This document shows, in pieces, positions 26,301 through 31,409 of a DNA stretch of 36,307 bases. Position 1 is the stretch's first letter. Each line of letters starts with the position of its first letter. This stretch comes from a virus, in the IMG/VR virus record IMGVR_UViG_3300006802_000042, positions 1 through 36,307 of that record; one strand, written 5' to 3'. The position numbers and the translations under genes were made by a program. The notes under the pieces were generated by a model. It was not told where the DNA came from, made no database searches, and saw nothing but the letters and a program-made list of their open reading frames with translations.

Positions 26301-26410
26301 CTTTGTATAATTTATCTGGGTTTTTTGCTGTATTGGGTGCCGCTTACAACCCATACAATGGCGATTTATGGATAAGCACACATGTAGGTAATTTTGTATT
26401 AAGACACTAA
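20303..26410 (+). CDS. Giant multidomain spike-like protein with signal peptide
   Basis: 2035 residues. A signal peptide (1-19, RKLLVVLVILFTAFPIFA) precedes an N-terminal domain (20-230). Then come a DNRLRE-type module (about 236-430), a right-handed beta-helix (435-830, starting WYYIDPVSGNDGNDGQ), a fibronectin type III domain (882-980), a LamG/concanavalin-like domain (985-1210), a cadherin-like domain (1216-1312), and a beta-propeller with about ten Asp-box motifs such as STDQGKTW, STDGGDTW, STDSGETW (1378-2035). It occupies the place of P22 tailspike gp9. Glycan binding or cleavage is likely; catalytic residues are not identified. The signal peptide could instead mean a secreted or surface protein. 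Confidence 0.85.
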   Translation: MRKLLVVLVILFTAFPIFAETEIVSLRGKDSKVFDIGGGQNRLDIGSDISHYKDDAGNYQDVDFETSDTSISAGYTKSYKKNNVRIEIKEDVGRFRVYPKRNRDDIYVEIGSVSGVSVSSEIIRNAKGRAVAVSVFKDTPNVTYRFLISDKGFKPLYILKNQTGVNTFQEDIYFELVGLTRSGRNIQLNGNTITTLGNAFWYDSNRESGNISESINGNIVTLDRTDIPAGLTFPVYIDPTLDIQPTTTDALIKSDDATTNFGALDYINVRHTTVRNSIGKFDFSALPDTATISSVTADFYYEWTGVPALTGSTVNLDRLLRTDFVEGEATWNIYKTGSSWTTAGAGSDGNDFTSTDRVTAVVPSSYGWMQWTPTAQVQWAQANSAEIYYFKLSTATGAVASAQADFISKDEVTDTTLRPKLSIIYTGEDPDPDNWYYIDPVSGNDGNDGQLTSTPWQTFSYAQTQLSPGDILFLMDGTYTETLTISISGTAGNPITFKAQNDGGAILDGTDDSAVIYASGKNYITLEGIICKNSNGTVINLQTCTNFILKRMSSSDALVSGNNDQYLLSNCTNCLLEDCIAYGTGRSVFTVFKSDGCTLRRCWSYYEDSPLGGVSIQIYNSTNSIVENCVATQKAGSKAIWGITNWLHQPGAFVGDNNKFYGNVVYNISGTTGGFHNGSSEDNVTGTIFKDNVSINNGTAGFRHAVDSGLIANNFTIVGSSGSYLYYCYSWKDFYTLDAGFQIGGGVKNSSFFSNSLGLYYNSADTGFTSFANTYNNYSSVTTKYSGNASAGTGETETAPVYDTTTFGKGAYLFVPTALKGQGESGVDIGAEVLYRYVDGVKTSSPLWPFPMESRIFAETGVSATWEADGGIWKTLTGVYVEPVPVTLANPTGVTTSQFDIAWSQNLDSDFDYYEVHYGTSSGFTISESTQFGADITNQATVTATITGLSDATTYYVKVRVVDTDTFFSDSNERSATTGGGDPPGDRNASWPFEDGSGITVTETLNGYDATIVGSGYTWVTGKIGTGAIELLGTDSYVEVGDSSDAFDVGTDTGFAVSFWFKPKAWTSNASGSVIGKYDGSSGLGGYWIRFLKWDANEEKDDLRFFARGNTNAAAAGAGVTATNLTLDTWYHAVMNIEATASAGTLTAYLDNNLVGQNISLSGSVMNSKDFEIGNNGSSSSDTLQNIIIDEVKVFDHALSLSEIGDLFNAGSGQGNQPPTAVSDTASTTGVMPVTFDILSNDTDSDGSVDWTTFEIQTSLSNGSIVYPDIDTQGTVTYTANVDFSGNDTFSYTVKDNLGSPSNHGLVTVTVNQWAPEFVPSTPAISESSWKSNWVSKWNGEYNGGWSGSMDVSGEQWEYIYLRTQAQLDAGHFGGGGLQQIRCISQSPSNPSIVWMGIDTSGTWKSTDQGKTWKSKRYGFRSKGVVAIEVHPTNKDIVFASGTVHKEFEDDEDSAIVDGIYRTTNGGNDWKLVRQCDFYGGWEGDHYAFDPDDPDIVYAATHSEGILKSTDGGDTWDNAGTSTGRIVDIELHKIGTDTTVYFVDSHHTGASNGLLKFVNDGAATELGDVPSEVKGLAIRRGTSFALDKLYAIVDSFSGNELYKSTNGGSSFTGISISGTDKLMRRIAISPANANYLWAKNTNASTGPWFSTDSGETWDLPTDKDVGDLALTSPLGEKNSVGYPIEPHPNNKSKLLTGINSAVFKSVDNGQNFSYSNDKYEGGKRSSSTSAAWFSPTDRNYILFAIHDHGILETTDGGITWRLIEVPSTNGKRNCESVVRHPVDTNRIIATVGSTAAKEIIVSEDAGESWTNQTTTDSNYVYLAIDPIDPDYVFAGGKDGSWVSSSAGQDGTWSALSPQKIIWTASKTESMIYATDLAISELWRSDDKTATWTKVSDLPVEIVQLKTMDVDSVNSNKLYVADRDGVWRWSYGGDVWKEIGLTGGIPLDVVGGGHFAGYVVVNNPLDRNEVFVGRRDLTANGGVVAQPIWISNDLGTTFTDALYNLSGFFAVLGAAYNPYNGDLWISTHVGNFVLRH

Positions 26411-26421
26411 AAAGGATAAAT

Positions 26422-26499
26422 ATGGAAATAGCAGATACGCTTATAAAAGCTGGAATGTTAATGATTATGATTTTAATGTATATGTTGATGAGGAGGTAA
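26422..26499 (+). CDS. 25-residue membrane peptide
   Basis: MEIADTLIKAGMLMIMILMY ends MLMRR. It is one short hydrophobic helix with a basic tail. Its last codons AGG AGG TAA form the Shine-Dalgarno site of the next gene. It follows AAAGGA. It may be a lysis or membrane peptide, but could also be a non-functional reading frame. Confidence 0.42.
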   Translation: MEIADTLIKAGMLMIMILMYMLMRR

Positions 26500-26503
26500 T
26501 TTT

Positions 26504-26686
26504 ATGCCACAGGTTATTGGTTTAAGAAAAATGCTGGTAATTATGTCTTGTATTGCAGGGATATGCTTTATAGCATATAGCAAGAAGGAGCTCAATCAAT
26601 CAGATATATTTGTGTGTGGGTTAATTGCCAGTCTTGGTGGAGTGCATGTATGGAGGCAGGGTTTGATAGATGAGAAAAAGCCTTAG
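26504..26686 (+). CDS. 60-residue membrane protein, holin-like
   Basis: Two hydrophobic segments (MLVIMSCIAGICFIAY, about 10-25, and DIFVCGLIASLGGVHVW, about 34-50) with a charged C-terminus, after AGGAGG. This is the size and topology of a class II holin. It is the first of several tiny membrane genes after the spike. Role inferred from topology only. Confidence 0.6.
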   Translation: MPQVIGLRKMLVIMSCIAGICFIAYSKKELNQSDIFVCGLIASLGGVHVWRQGLIDEKKP

Positions 26687-26707
26687 TTAGTATGATGGAA
26701 GGAAAAA

Positions 26708-26815
26708 ATGAAAGTGAAAAAAATAATACTTGATGTATTGATAAATGTGATATTGAGATTGTTTTCAAAAAAACAAAAATGTGGCTGTGATAAAAAGGAG
26801 GATAATAAAAAGTAA
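26708..26815 (+). CDS. 35-residue basic peptide with hydrophobic start
   Basis: MKVKKIILDVLINVILRLFS followed by a Lys/Cys tail (KKQKCGCDKKEDNKK). GGAAGG lies just upstream. It overlaps the next gene by TAATG, which supports translation. The CGC pattern in a basic tail could be a metal site. Function unknown. Confidence 0.4.
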   Translation: MKVKKIILDVLINVILRLFSKKQKCGCDKKEDNKK

Positions 26816-26964
26816 TGTTTAATTTTAACTATCCATCATCTATGGTTTTTTTTGATGCTGTTGAACGGATAAAAATTCTTTCATTTGACTTCTTTGATAT
26901 GTTGAATATCGATCCGATGACAGCTTATTTGTGGTTTATGAAAGTCGAAAGTACCACATACTAG
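26815..26964 (+). CDS. 49-residue ORF, unknown
   Basis: Starts on the TAATG overlap with the previous stop, with AAAGGAGG 16 bases upstream inside that gene. The product (FNFNYPSSMVFFDAVERIKI, then LSFDFFDMLNIDP) is rich in aromatics and Met. No family is recognised. Support is the overlap and spacing. Confidence 0.4.
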   Translation: MFNFNYPSSMVFFDAVERIKILSFDFFDMLNIDPMTAYLWFMKVESTTY

Positions 26965-26966
26965 AC

Positions 26967-27125
26967 ATGAAAGAAAAGTTCTTTGTAATAGTTGCGACAA
27001 TGTTTCTTGCTGTTGGGATTGGCCTGTTAATATCTCCTGCATTTAATAATGCTTTGGAGGTTTGGAATTTGATAGGGATGTTGTTTATCGGTTTTGGTGT
27101 TTATTTTTTAGGTAGTGTTTTATAA
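26967..27125 (+). CDS. 52-residue two-helix membrane protein
   Basis: MKEKFFVIVATMFLAVGIGL, a short loop, then LIGMLFIGFGVYFLGSVL: two membrane segments with a lysine-rich start. ATG 26967 immediately follows the previous stop; a GTG at 26931 would add 12 residues overlapping that gene. Holin-like topology again. Ribosome site poor. Confidence 0.5.
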   Translation: MKEKFFVIVATMFLAVGIGLLISPAFNNALEVWNLIGMLFIGFGVYFLGSVL

Positions 27126-27142
27126 TTTGAAAGGAGCAATAC

Positions 27143-27622
27143 ATGACAGTAACAATGGAAAAAGAGGTTTGTGAGAATGGAAATTGTTTTGTTGAAACAA
27201 ATGGTGAGTATGATGCAATAGTAAAAAGAAATCTTAATTATTTTTACATTGCTTTAGCAGAAACAACAAATCTACAAGTGATTGGAGTATATGAAGATGA
27301 TGAAGATATTTTGATTATACAAAACAATGACTTAAAACCTAAAACACTTGGTCATCAAGTTGAGGTTGATCAAAAAGAAATCATGGCTCATTGTGATAGC
27401 CCAGATAAAGCTAAACAATATGTAAAATTGATTAATGGTGATAGGAATGGTACTGTATTGCATGGAATTACTAGAATCGTTGGCTATTATGCTAGAATGG
27501 GAAACTGGAATAAATCTAAGATAGGTGAACTTAGAGACAGAAAGCAATTGAATTATATGATAACAGAAAAGATTGCTGTGTTTGATGATGAGAGATTGAA
27601 AACAATAGATAGGATAAAATGA
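27143..27622 (+). CDS. Stand-alone NrdD-type glycyl-radical-domain protein
   Basis: A 159-residue protein. Residues 109-133 (ITRIVGYYARMGNWNKSKIG, then ELRDR) match the C-terminal glycyl-radical motif of anaerobic ribonucleotide reductase NrdD (E. coli RVCGYLG...FNAGKQEEVKRR, recalled). R111-x-x-G114-Y115 aligns with the radical glycine. The catalytic barrel and the CxxC zinc site of full NrdD (about 700 residues) are absent. Good site AAAGGAGC. It lies alone in the late unit among membrane genes. It could act as a spare radical domain, like GrcA for pyruvate formate-lyase, or have lost catalysis. Confidence 0.62.
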   Translation: MTVTMEKEVCENGNCFVETNGEYDAIVKRNLNYFYIALAETTNLQVIGVYEDDEDILIIQNNDLKPKTLGHQVEVDQKEIMAHCDSPDKAKQYVKLINGDRNGTVLHGITRIVGYYARMGNWNKSKIGELRDRKQLNYMITEKIAVFDDERLKTIDRIK

Positions 27623-27645
27623 AGTAGAGTCCTATAATAAAATAG

Positions 27646-27675
27646 TTAGCTAGGGAACATGCTTTCCCTAGCTAA
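27646..27675 (+). terminator. Perfect 12-bp hairpin before the 27685 gene
   Basis: TTAGCTAGGGAA and TTCCCTAGCTAA pair perfectly around a 6-base loop, 23 bases after the stop of the glycyl-radical-like gene. There is no T tract; instead AATAAAATATCATGG follows, which includes the start codon of the next gene. It may be a terminator, an RNA processing site or a translational control hairpin. Confidence 0.6.
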
Positions 27676-27684
27676 TAAAATATC

Positions 27685-28011
27685 ATGGATAAGGACGACA
27701 AAAGTAAAATTGAAGCAATGAAAACCTGTATCGTTATCATTGAGGGCAGACAGGATGACGTTGACAGGAAGATTAAAACATTGCAGAGCGATGCCATTGG
27801 TGTCGATACTATGGCAAAGAAATCCAAGATTAGGATTGAAGAGGTTATGGGTTCATTCCTCAATTTCAAGAATTGGCATCAAGATGTTGAAAGAACGAAA
27901 GAAGCTATAAGACAGTCACGGCGCAAAGATTATATAGCAATCCTGCAAACGATTATAACAGCCGCTTCGGTTGGAGCGTTAATAGTTGCATTACTAAAAT
28001 TAAAGGGGTAG
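27685..28011 (+). CDS. XhlA/holin-accessory-like coiled-coil membrane protein
   Basis: 108 residues: a charged coiled coil (about 1-85) and one C-terminal membrane helix (LQTIITAASVGALIVALLKL). This is the layout of XhlA-type haemolysin or holin-accessory proteins. There is no Shine-Dalgarno site; the ATG directly follows a hairpin and AATAAAATAT. With the next gene it forms a pair of similar architecture. Confidence 0.62.
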   Translation: MDKDDKSKIEAMKTCIVIIEGRQDDVDRKIKTLQSDAIGVDTMAKKSKIRIEEVMGSFLNFKNWHQDVERTKEAIRQSRRKDYIAILQTIITAASVGALIVALLKLKG

Positions 28012-28022
28012 TTGATATAAAA

Positions 28023-28376
28023 ATGTTTGGGATTAAAGCATTCGAAAAGTTGGTAAGGATAGAAGAGTTTGTAAAGAATCATGATTCGGAAGAAAAGGCA
28101 TATCGTGAGCATGATGATCGATTCAAGAGAGAATTGAGAGACCTTCATGCAGATGAAATAGTCAAACTAAAATCATATGATGCTGGACAAAACTCACAAA
28201 TTAGGAAACTGAAAGAAGATCTAGATAGATACAATATGGCGTTAGTGGAAAAAATTACGAGAATTAATGCCATAGTAGATATAAGAGGTAAAATATATTT
28301 CTCTATTATGGTGTCAATATTAACCCTTATCTGTGCTGCAGTTATCACCAATCTTTTCACGAGAATATTTAACTAA
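28023..28376 (+). CDS. Coiled-coil membrane protein, paralogue-like of the previous gene
   Basis: 117 residues with a long charged coiled coil (residues about 10-85) and a C-terminal membrane segment (IYFSIMVSILTLICAAVITN). Same domain order as the preceding protein, so the two may form a pair in the membrane. It is the last gene of the late unit; its stop is 3 bases from that of the converging gene. Confidence 0.65.
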   Translation: MFGIKAFEKLVRIEEFVKNHDSEEKAYREHDDRFKRELRDLHADEIVKLKSYDAGQNSQIRKLKEDLDRYNMALVEKITRINAIVDIRGKIYFSIMVSILTLICAAVITNLFTRIFN

Positions 28377-28378
28377 TT

Positions 28379-28573
28379 TTAATCCTCCAAATCGTCAATG
28401 TTATCAATAAAATCTTTAAGCTCATTAATGCTTCTACCGACTATTGCTCCTTTCCTCCTTTCTGTTTTTAATCTCAGTAAACAAAGAAATTTAAACCATT
28501 GCCTAAAAATGCCCAAAGAGTTTTGGGCAAGTTTAGGCATAAATTGTTTTGATCTGTAAATTATATATTTCAT
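28379..28573 (-). CDS. 64-residue ORF, doubtful
   Basis: MKYIIYRSKQFMPKLAQNSL begins a basic protein with an acidic end (DNIDDLED). GAGAAG lies near the ATG, and it starts 10 bases after the stop of the gene upstream of it. A strong nested palindrome (28500-28539) lies within it, and a GGAGG site occurs internally without a start codon, so the frame may be partly terminator. Confidence 0.32.
   Translation of the reverse strand: MKYIIYRSKQFMPKLAQNSLGIFRQWFKFLCLLRLKTERRKGAIVGRSINELKDFIDNIDDLED
28500..28539. repeat. Nested palindrome of the TGMCYAAA family, possible terminator
   Basis: An outer TGCCTAAA/TTTAGGCA pair encloses an inner TGCCCAAA/TTTGGGCA pair around GAGT. Both the T:A and C:G half-site variants are present. 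It lies about 125 bases beyond the end of the late unit and near the end of the leftward unit, so it could end converging transcripts. Confidence 0.65.
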
Positions 28574-28582
28574 ATCTTCTCT

Positions 28583-29026
28583 TTATCCAAAAGTAATAAA
28601 GTTTTTTATGAGTTGTTCGTCTGTTTCACTAAACATGTGATTTGTACTTTTCTGCCTTTTATATTCAAACCCCTCATTACTTTTCTTACAGAATATACAC
28701 AGCCTATTAAATCTTGATTCACTCATAAACATTTTCCCGCATTTCAAACATTCTCTCTTGATTGCTGTACCGTTTTCTATTGCCTTCTTAAGCTTCTTGG
28801 CAAACCTCATTACTTCACCATTCTTGAGTTTTTTGTAATACTGTTTTTGGTTCCTTCTTACAAGTGCCCTTCTGTTTTCTTTCTTACATTCAACATGTGG
28901 AATGCAAGTCTTAGAATAATATATCTCTAATCTATAATCATCTTTGTATATCCGTTCATGTTTCTTACACACGGGGCATTCTAAGACTCTGCTTATTTCA
29001 TCTTCTTCTATTATTATAGGTATCAT
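28583..29026 (-). CDS. 147-residue double zinc-ribbon protein, unknown
   Basis: N-terminal CPVC and C-terminal CLKCGKMFMSESRFNRLCIF with a following C form zinc ribbons. The middle is basic (RRNQKQYYKKLKNGEVMRFA). ATG 29026 overlaps the previous stop by ATGA with GGGAG upstream; a start at 29044 is less likely. The C-terminal ribbon is of the kind found in small phage DNA-binding proteins. Function unknown. Confidence 0.68.
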   Translation of the reverse strand: MIPIIIEEDEISRVLECPVCKKHERIYKDDYRLEIYYSKTCIPHVECKKENRRALVRRNQKQYYKKLKNGEVMRFAKKLKKAIENGTAIKRECLKCGKMFMSESRFNRLCIFCKKSNEGFEYKRQKSTNHMFSETDEQLIKNFITFG

Positions 29027-29388
29027 TTGTCGGGACTCCCACAATATCTCTTTTTGAATCCTATTTTATAAAGCAGTTCATTGCATATGGATTCGCTAAG
29101 GGACAGCATCTTTTTCATGTCAAAATTACTGATTAAACACTGGTCGTAGAGTTCTCCTTGTTTCCCAAAATTCTGATACCATACTATGGCACAGAGCCAG
29201 GGCTTATATTCATGTTCTTCTAATAGCATAATCTTTTTTAACCACTCTTTTTGTGTTAGTCTCTGTCTGGTTTCTGTGTTCCTTAGTCTTACGGCTTCTG
29301 AAGGGCTGTATCCTTCTGCTCTTCGCTGTCTATAAATTTCTCTTTTTCTTGCAAGTAGTCTCTCTCTGGATTCACAATCTATTGTCAT
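29023..29388 (-). CDS. 121-residue protein, unknown
   Basis: Basic N-terminal helix (ESRERLLARKREIYRQRRAE) followed by GYSPSEAVRLRNTETRQRL, HTH-like in spacing. It then has a helical C-terminal domain rich in aromatic residues. AAGGAG lies upstream of the ATG. It is coupled to the zinc-ribbon gene by ATGA. A DNA-binding role is possible. Confidence 0.65.
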   Translation of the reverse strand: MTIDCESRERLLARKREIYRQRRAEGYSPSEAVRLRNTETRQRLTQKEWLKKIMLLEEHEYKPWLCAIVWYQNFGKQGELYDQCLISNFDMKKMLSLSESICNELLYKIGFKKRYCGSPDK

Positions 29389-29425
29389 TATTGATCACTC
29401 CTTTTAACTCGTCAAGTTAATGTGA

Positions 29426-29611
29426 CTACATTTCATTATTTGTAGTCACCTGTCTTTTTCTCATACGTAACAACATTGTTATTTCTGGTAAGAATGGAGA
29501 ATTTTTCACACTTGTTGCCCATACTATTTCCAACTTATAATCCTCATTCAATTCATTAAGAGATTGCTCTACAAAGTCTCCTTCTCCAGAAATAATTTTA
29601 TACTCTTCCAA
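29426..29611 (-). CDS. DUF1737-like small protein, start uncertain
   Basis: EEYKIISGEGDFVEQSLNEL with NEDYKLEIVWATSV is the pattern of short DUF1737-type proteins. A TTG at 29611 with AAGGA upstream is favoured because it follows the previous stop by 2 bases. The first in-frame ATG, 29665, would overlap the zinc-finger gene by 52 bases and has no ribosome site. Function unknown. Confidence 0.5.
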   Translation of the reverse strand: MEEYKIISGEGDFVEQSLNELNEDYKLEIVWATSVKNSPFLPEITMLLRMRKRQVTTNNEM

Positions 29612-29613
29612 AT

Positions 29614-29772
29614 TTAAAATCCTTTCTTCTGACTTGTCAAATGATAATACCCGCACTCTTCGCATTTATAAAATCTATTCTCTTTCCTCTTCCAAGAGTT
29701 TCTTCTTTTCTTGTTTGAAGCGAGAGCAAGTGCAGCACCAATTCTAGTAAATTTCTCTTTATGACATGTCAT
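29614..29772 (-). CDS. 52-residue phage zinc-finger-type protein
   Basis: ALALASNKKRRN, a basic linker, then YKCEECGYYHLTSQ (C37, C40, H44) is the pattern of a widespread small phage protein in which a helical basic part is followed by CxxC...HLTS. It overlaps the upstream gene by ATGA. Probably nucleic-acid binding; role unknown. Confidence 0.75.
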   Translation of the reverse strand: MTCHKEKFTRIGAALALASNKKRRNSWKRKENRFYKCEECGYYHLTSQKKGF

Positions 29773-29870
29773 GGTATTACCTCAACTAATAGTTGATATG
29801 ATGCCCATACCACAAAGGCCATACACCATCCAAATAATATCCCAATAATAAGTGTTTTGATTAAACTCAT
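29769..29870 (-). CDS. 33-residue membrane peptide
   Basis: MSLIKTLIIGILFGWCMAFV then VWASYQLLVEVIP: a single membrane helix. AAGGAT is 7 bases upstream and the stop overlaps the next gene by ATGA, so translation is likely. It lies directly after the lipoprotein gene and could assist it at the membrane; this is speculation. Confidence 0.55.
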   Translation of the reverse strand: MSLIKTLIIGILFGWCMAFVVWASYQLLVEVIP

Positions 29871-29880
29871 TACAATATCC

Positions 29881-30246
29881 TTACCGTTGAAGATTAACCT
29901 GAATCATATCAGGTTTAAGTTTATAAGCACCACCAGTGTTCTTGTCGACCAGCAGATGGCTTATGAGTCCAAAATCAATGAAAGCGTTAGCTGTAGCAAA
30001 ATCTGTTTCTCTGACAAGATTGACGTTGTATGGCGCATACCCTGCTTTAACTATCTGCACGTTGTAAGTTAATGCTTTCCGCTTTAGTTCTATGGTAGTA
30101 GGTGTAACGCCCTTTTCAACACCATCCACCTTCACGGTTGCCCCATCAGGTACCGAGCTGACAGGGATTTTCTGTGTTGTGCCACGGCTTATGCTTCCGC
30201 AACCGATGGCAGATATAATAAGTAACGATGCTATTATTTTTCTCAT
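29881..30246 (-). CDS. PEGA-type lipoprotein
   Basis: 121 residues. RKIIASLLIISAIGC is a lipoprotein signal with C16 as the lipid-attached residue. The mature part has a PEGA-like domain (VSSVPDGATVKVDGVEKGVT) and a tail ending KPDMIQVNLQR. A membrane-anchored protein made from the early unit could act in superinfection exclusion, as phage lipoproteins such as T5 Llp do, but it might also be a host-derived surface protein. AGGAG directly follows a palindrome copy. Confidence 0.78.
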   Translation of the reverse strand: MRKIIASLLIISAIGCGSISRGTTQKIPVSSVPDGATVKVDGVEKGVTPTTIELKRKALTYNVQIVKAGYAPYNVNLVRETDFATANAFIDFGLISHLLVDKNTGGAYKLKPDMIQVNLQR

Positions 30247-30256
30247 GTTATTCTCC

Positions 30257-30276
30257 TGCCTAAAATTTTTTAGTCA
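30257..30276 (-). repeat. Palindrome family copy before the lipoprotein gene
   Basis: TGCCTAAAA/TTTTAGTCA arms with one internal mismatch. In the sense direction the element ends TTTTAGGCA and runs into GGAG of the ribosome site, 5-6 bases before the start region. A weak hairpin (GAAGG/CCTTC, 30331-30349) also occurs in the 138-base gap between the lipoprotein and SSB genes. Confidence 0.72.
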
Positions 30277-30384
30277 AATTTGGTTAAAATTCAACCACGA
30301 CTTGTTTTTTATACAAACCACCCGAAGGCTGAAGGATGACTCACCCTTCCATTCTATACCAGTTTGCAACGTGATTGATATGTT

Positions 30385-30726
30385 CTAAAAAGGTAACTCT
30401 TCTTCGTTGCCATACTCAAGGCTACTTTCTTTTTTCTTGCTGCCAATAAACGTGAAATCCCTTACCGTTATCTGTATACTTTTTTTGCCTTCATATTCAT
30501 GTTCGCTCTGGTTTCCTGCAACATAGATTGCCGATCCCTTACCAGAATATTTATCAAGGTTCTCCGAATTCTTTCCCCAAGCAACAAGGTTAATAAAAAC
30601 AGGTTTATCTTTTTCAACATTAACAGCCATGCTGTTATTAGCATACCTTGTTCCAGATTGCGTTGTTCCCGTGCTCCAATCCTTACAAAGGTGTCCGATT
30701 GCGTGTGTAAATAAGCTATTTGGCAT
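30385..30726 (-). CDS. ssb: Single-stranded DNA-binding protein
   Basis: 113 residues with an OB-fold SSB pattern: GHLCKDW, NNSMAVN, then VFINLVAWGKNSENLDKYSG and GSAIYVAGNQ. It ends in the acidic tip EELPF, which binds partner proteins. It protects single strands during replication and annealing. Located with annealase and exonuclease genes. Good site AAGGAGG. Confidence 0.93.
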   Translation of the reverse strand: MPNSLFTHAIGHLCKDWSTGTTQSGTRYANNSMAVNVEKDKPVFINLVAWGKNSENLDKYSGKGSAIYVAGNQSEHEYEGKKSIQITVRDFTFIGSKKKESSLEYGNEEELPF

Positions 30727-30737
30727 TGTATCCCTCC

Positions 30738-31409
30738 TTATTTCAAAAGTTTTTTAAGTTTGTGTAGCTCTAATAAATGTGTAAAAGCTTTCCATGCATT
30801 GTCTAGGTTTCCCCAGTGGTGATGCGAAAAGCTGGCATCTTCTTTTGCTATTTTAAGCAAGTGAAAGCCACCTGTAATTGGCTGCTCTGGCCTGTTTTGT
30901 TCCCACAGCACCTTGTATGCCGCGATCTGAATCTTGTACTCAGGATATACACCGCTTCCACCGCCTGTTTTAAAATCTATGATAGATAGCCCGTCACCAC
31001 CAACATAGCCTATTACATCAGGTGTACCGCCAAAACCATCTTCCGAAACAAGCGTTGGTTCTGTTTCTACTATTTCCAACTGTGTCATACTTTGCCATTT
31101 CAGGAAGTTTTCAAAGCCCTGGTCAGCCATTGCAACTTGTTCTTTGGATAATATAGGTTTCAGTTGTGCTATCTCTTTTCCTACTTCCTCAAGGCGTTTC
31201 TTACTTTTCATGATGTGTAATTCTATGAGGGCATGGCATAGGGTTCCGGCATCTGCAGCTTTTTGGCGCATTTCTTTGTAGTCTATTCCTTTTTGTCCTT
31301 GTTGAAACGACCAAAACATCAAGCTTTCTTTCGACCAGCCCAAGCTGGACAATACAGTTGTAACAGATGGCACCCTTTTGCCATCGACCATATAAGCTTT
31401 AGTTGGCAT
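30738..31409 (-). CDS. RecB-like PD-(D/E)XK exonuclease
   Basis: 223 residues with the Cas4/RecB nuclease set: GTLCHALIE (H59), GTPDVIGYV (D131), IIDFKTGG (D145, K147) and YKIQIAAYK (Q161, Y165). It likely resects DNA ends for the annealing protein, like lambda Exo, although the family differs. AGGAGGTG lies 6 bases upstream, inside the tail of the HNH gene, which overlaps it by 11 bases. Confidence 0.88.
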   Translation of the reverse strand: MPTKAYMVDGKRVPSVTTVLSSLGWSKESLMFWSFQQGQKGIDYKEMRQKAADAGTLCHALIELHIMKSKKRLEEVGKEIAQLKPILSKEQVAMADQGFENFLKWQSMTQLEIVETEPTLVSEDGFGGTPDVIGYVGGDGLSIIDFKTGGGSGVYPEYKIQIAAYKVLWEQNRPEQPITGGFHLLKIAKEDASFSHHHWGNLDNAWKAFTHLLELHKLKKLLK

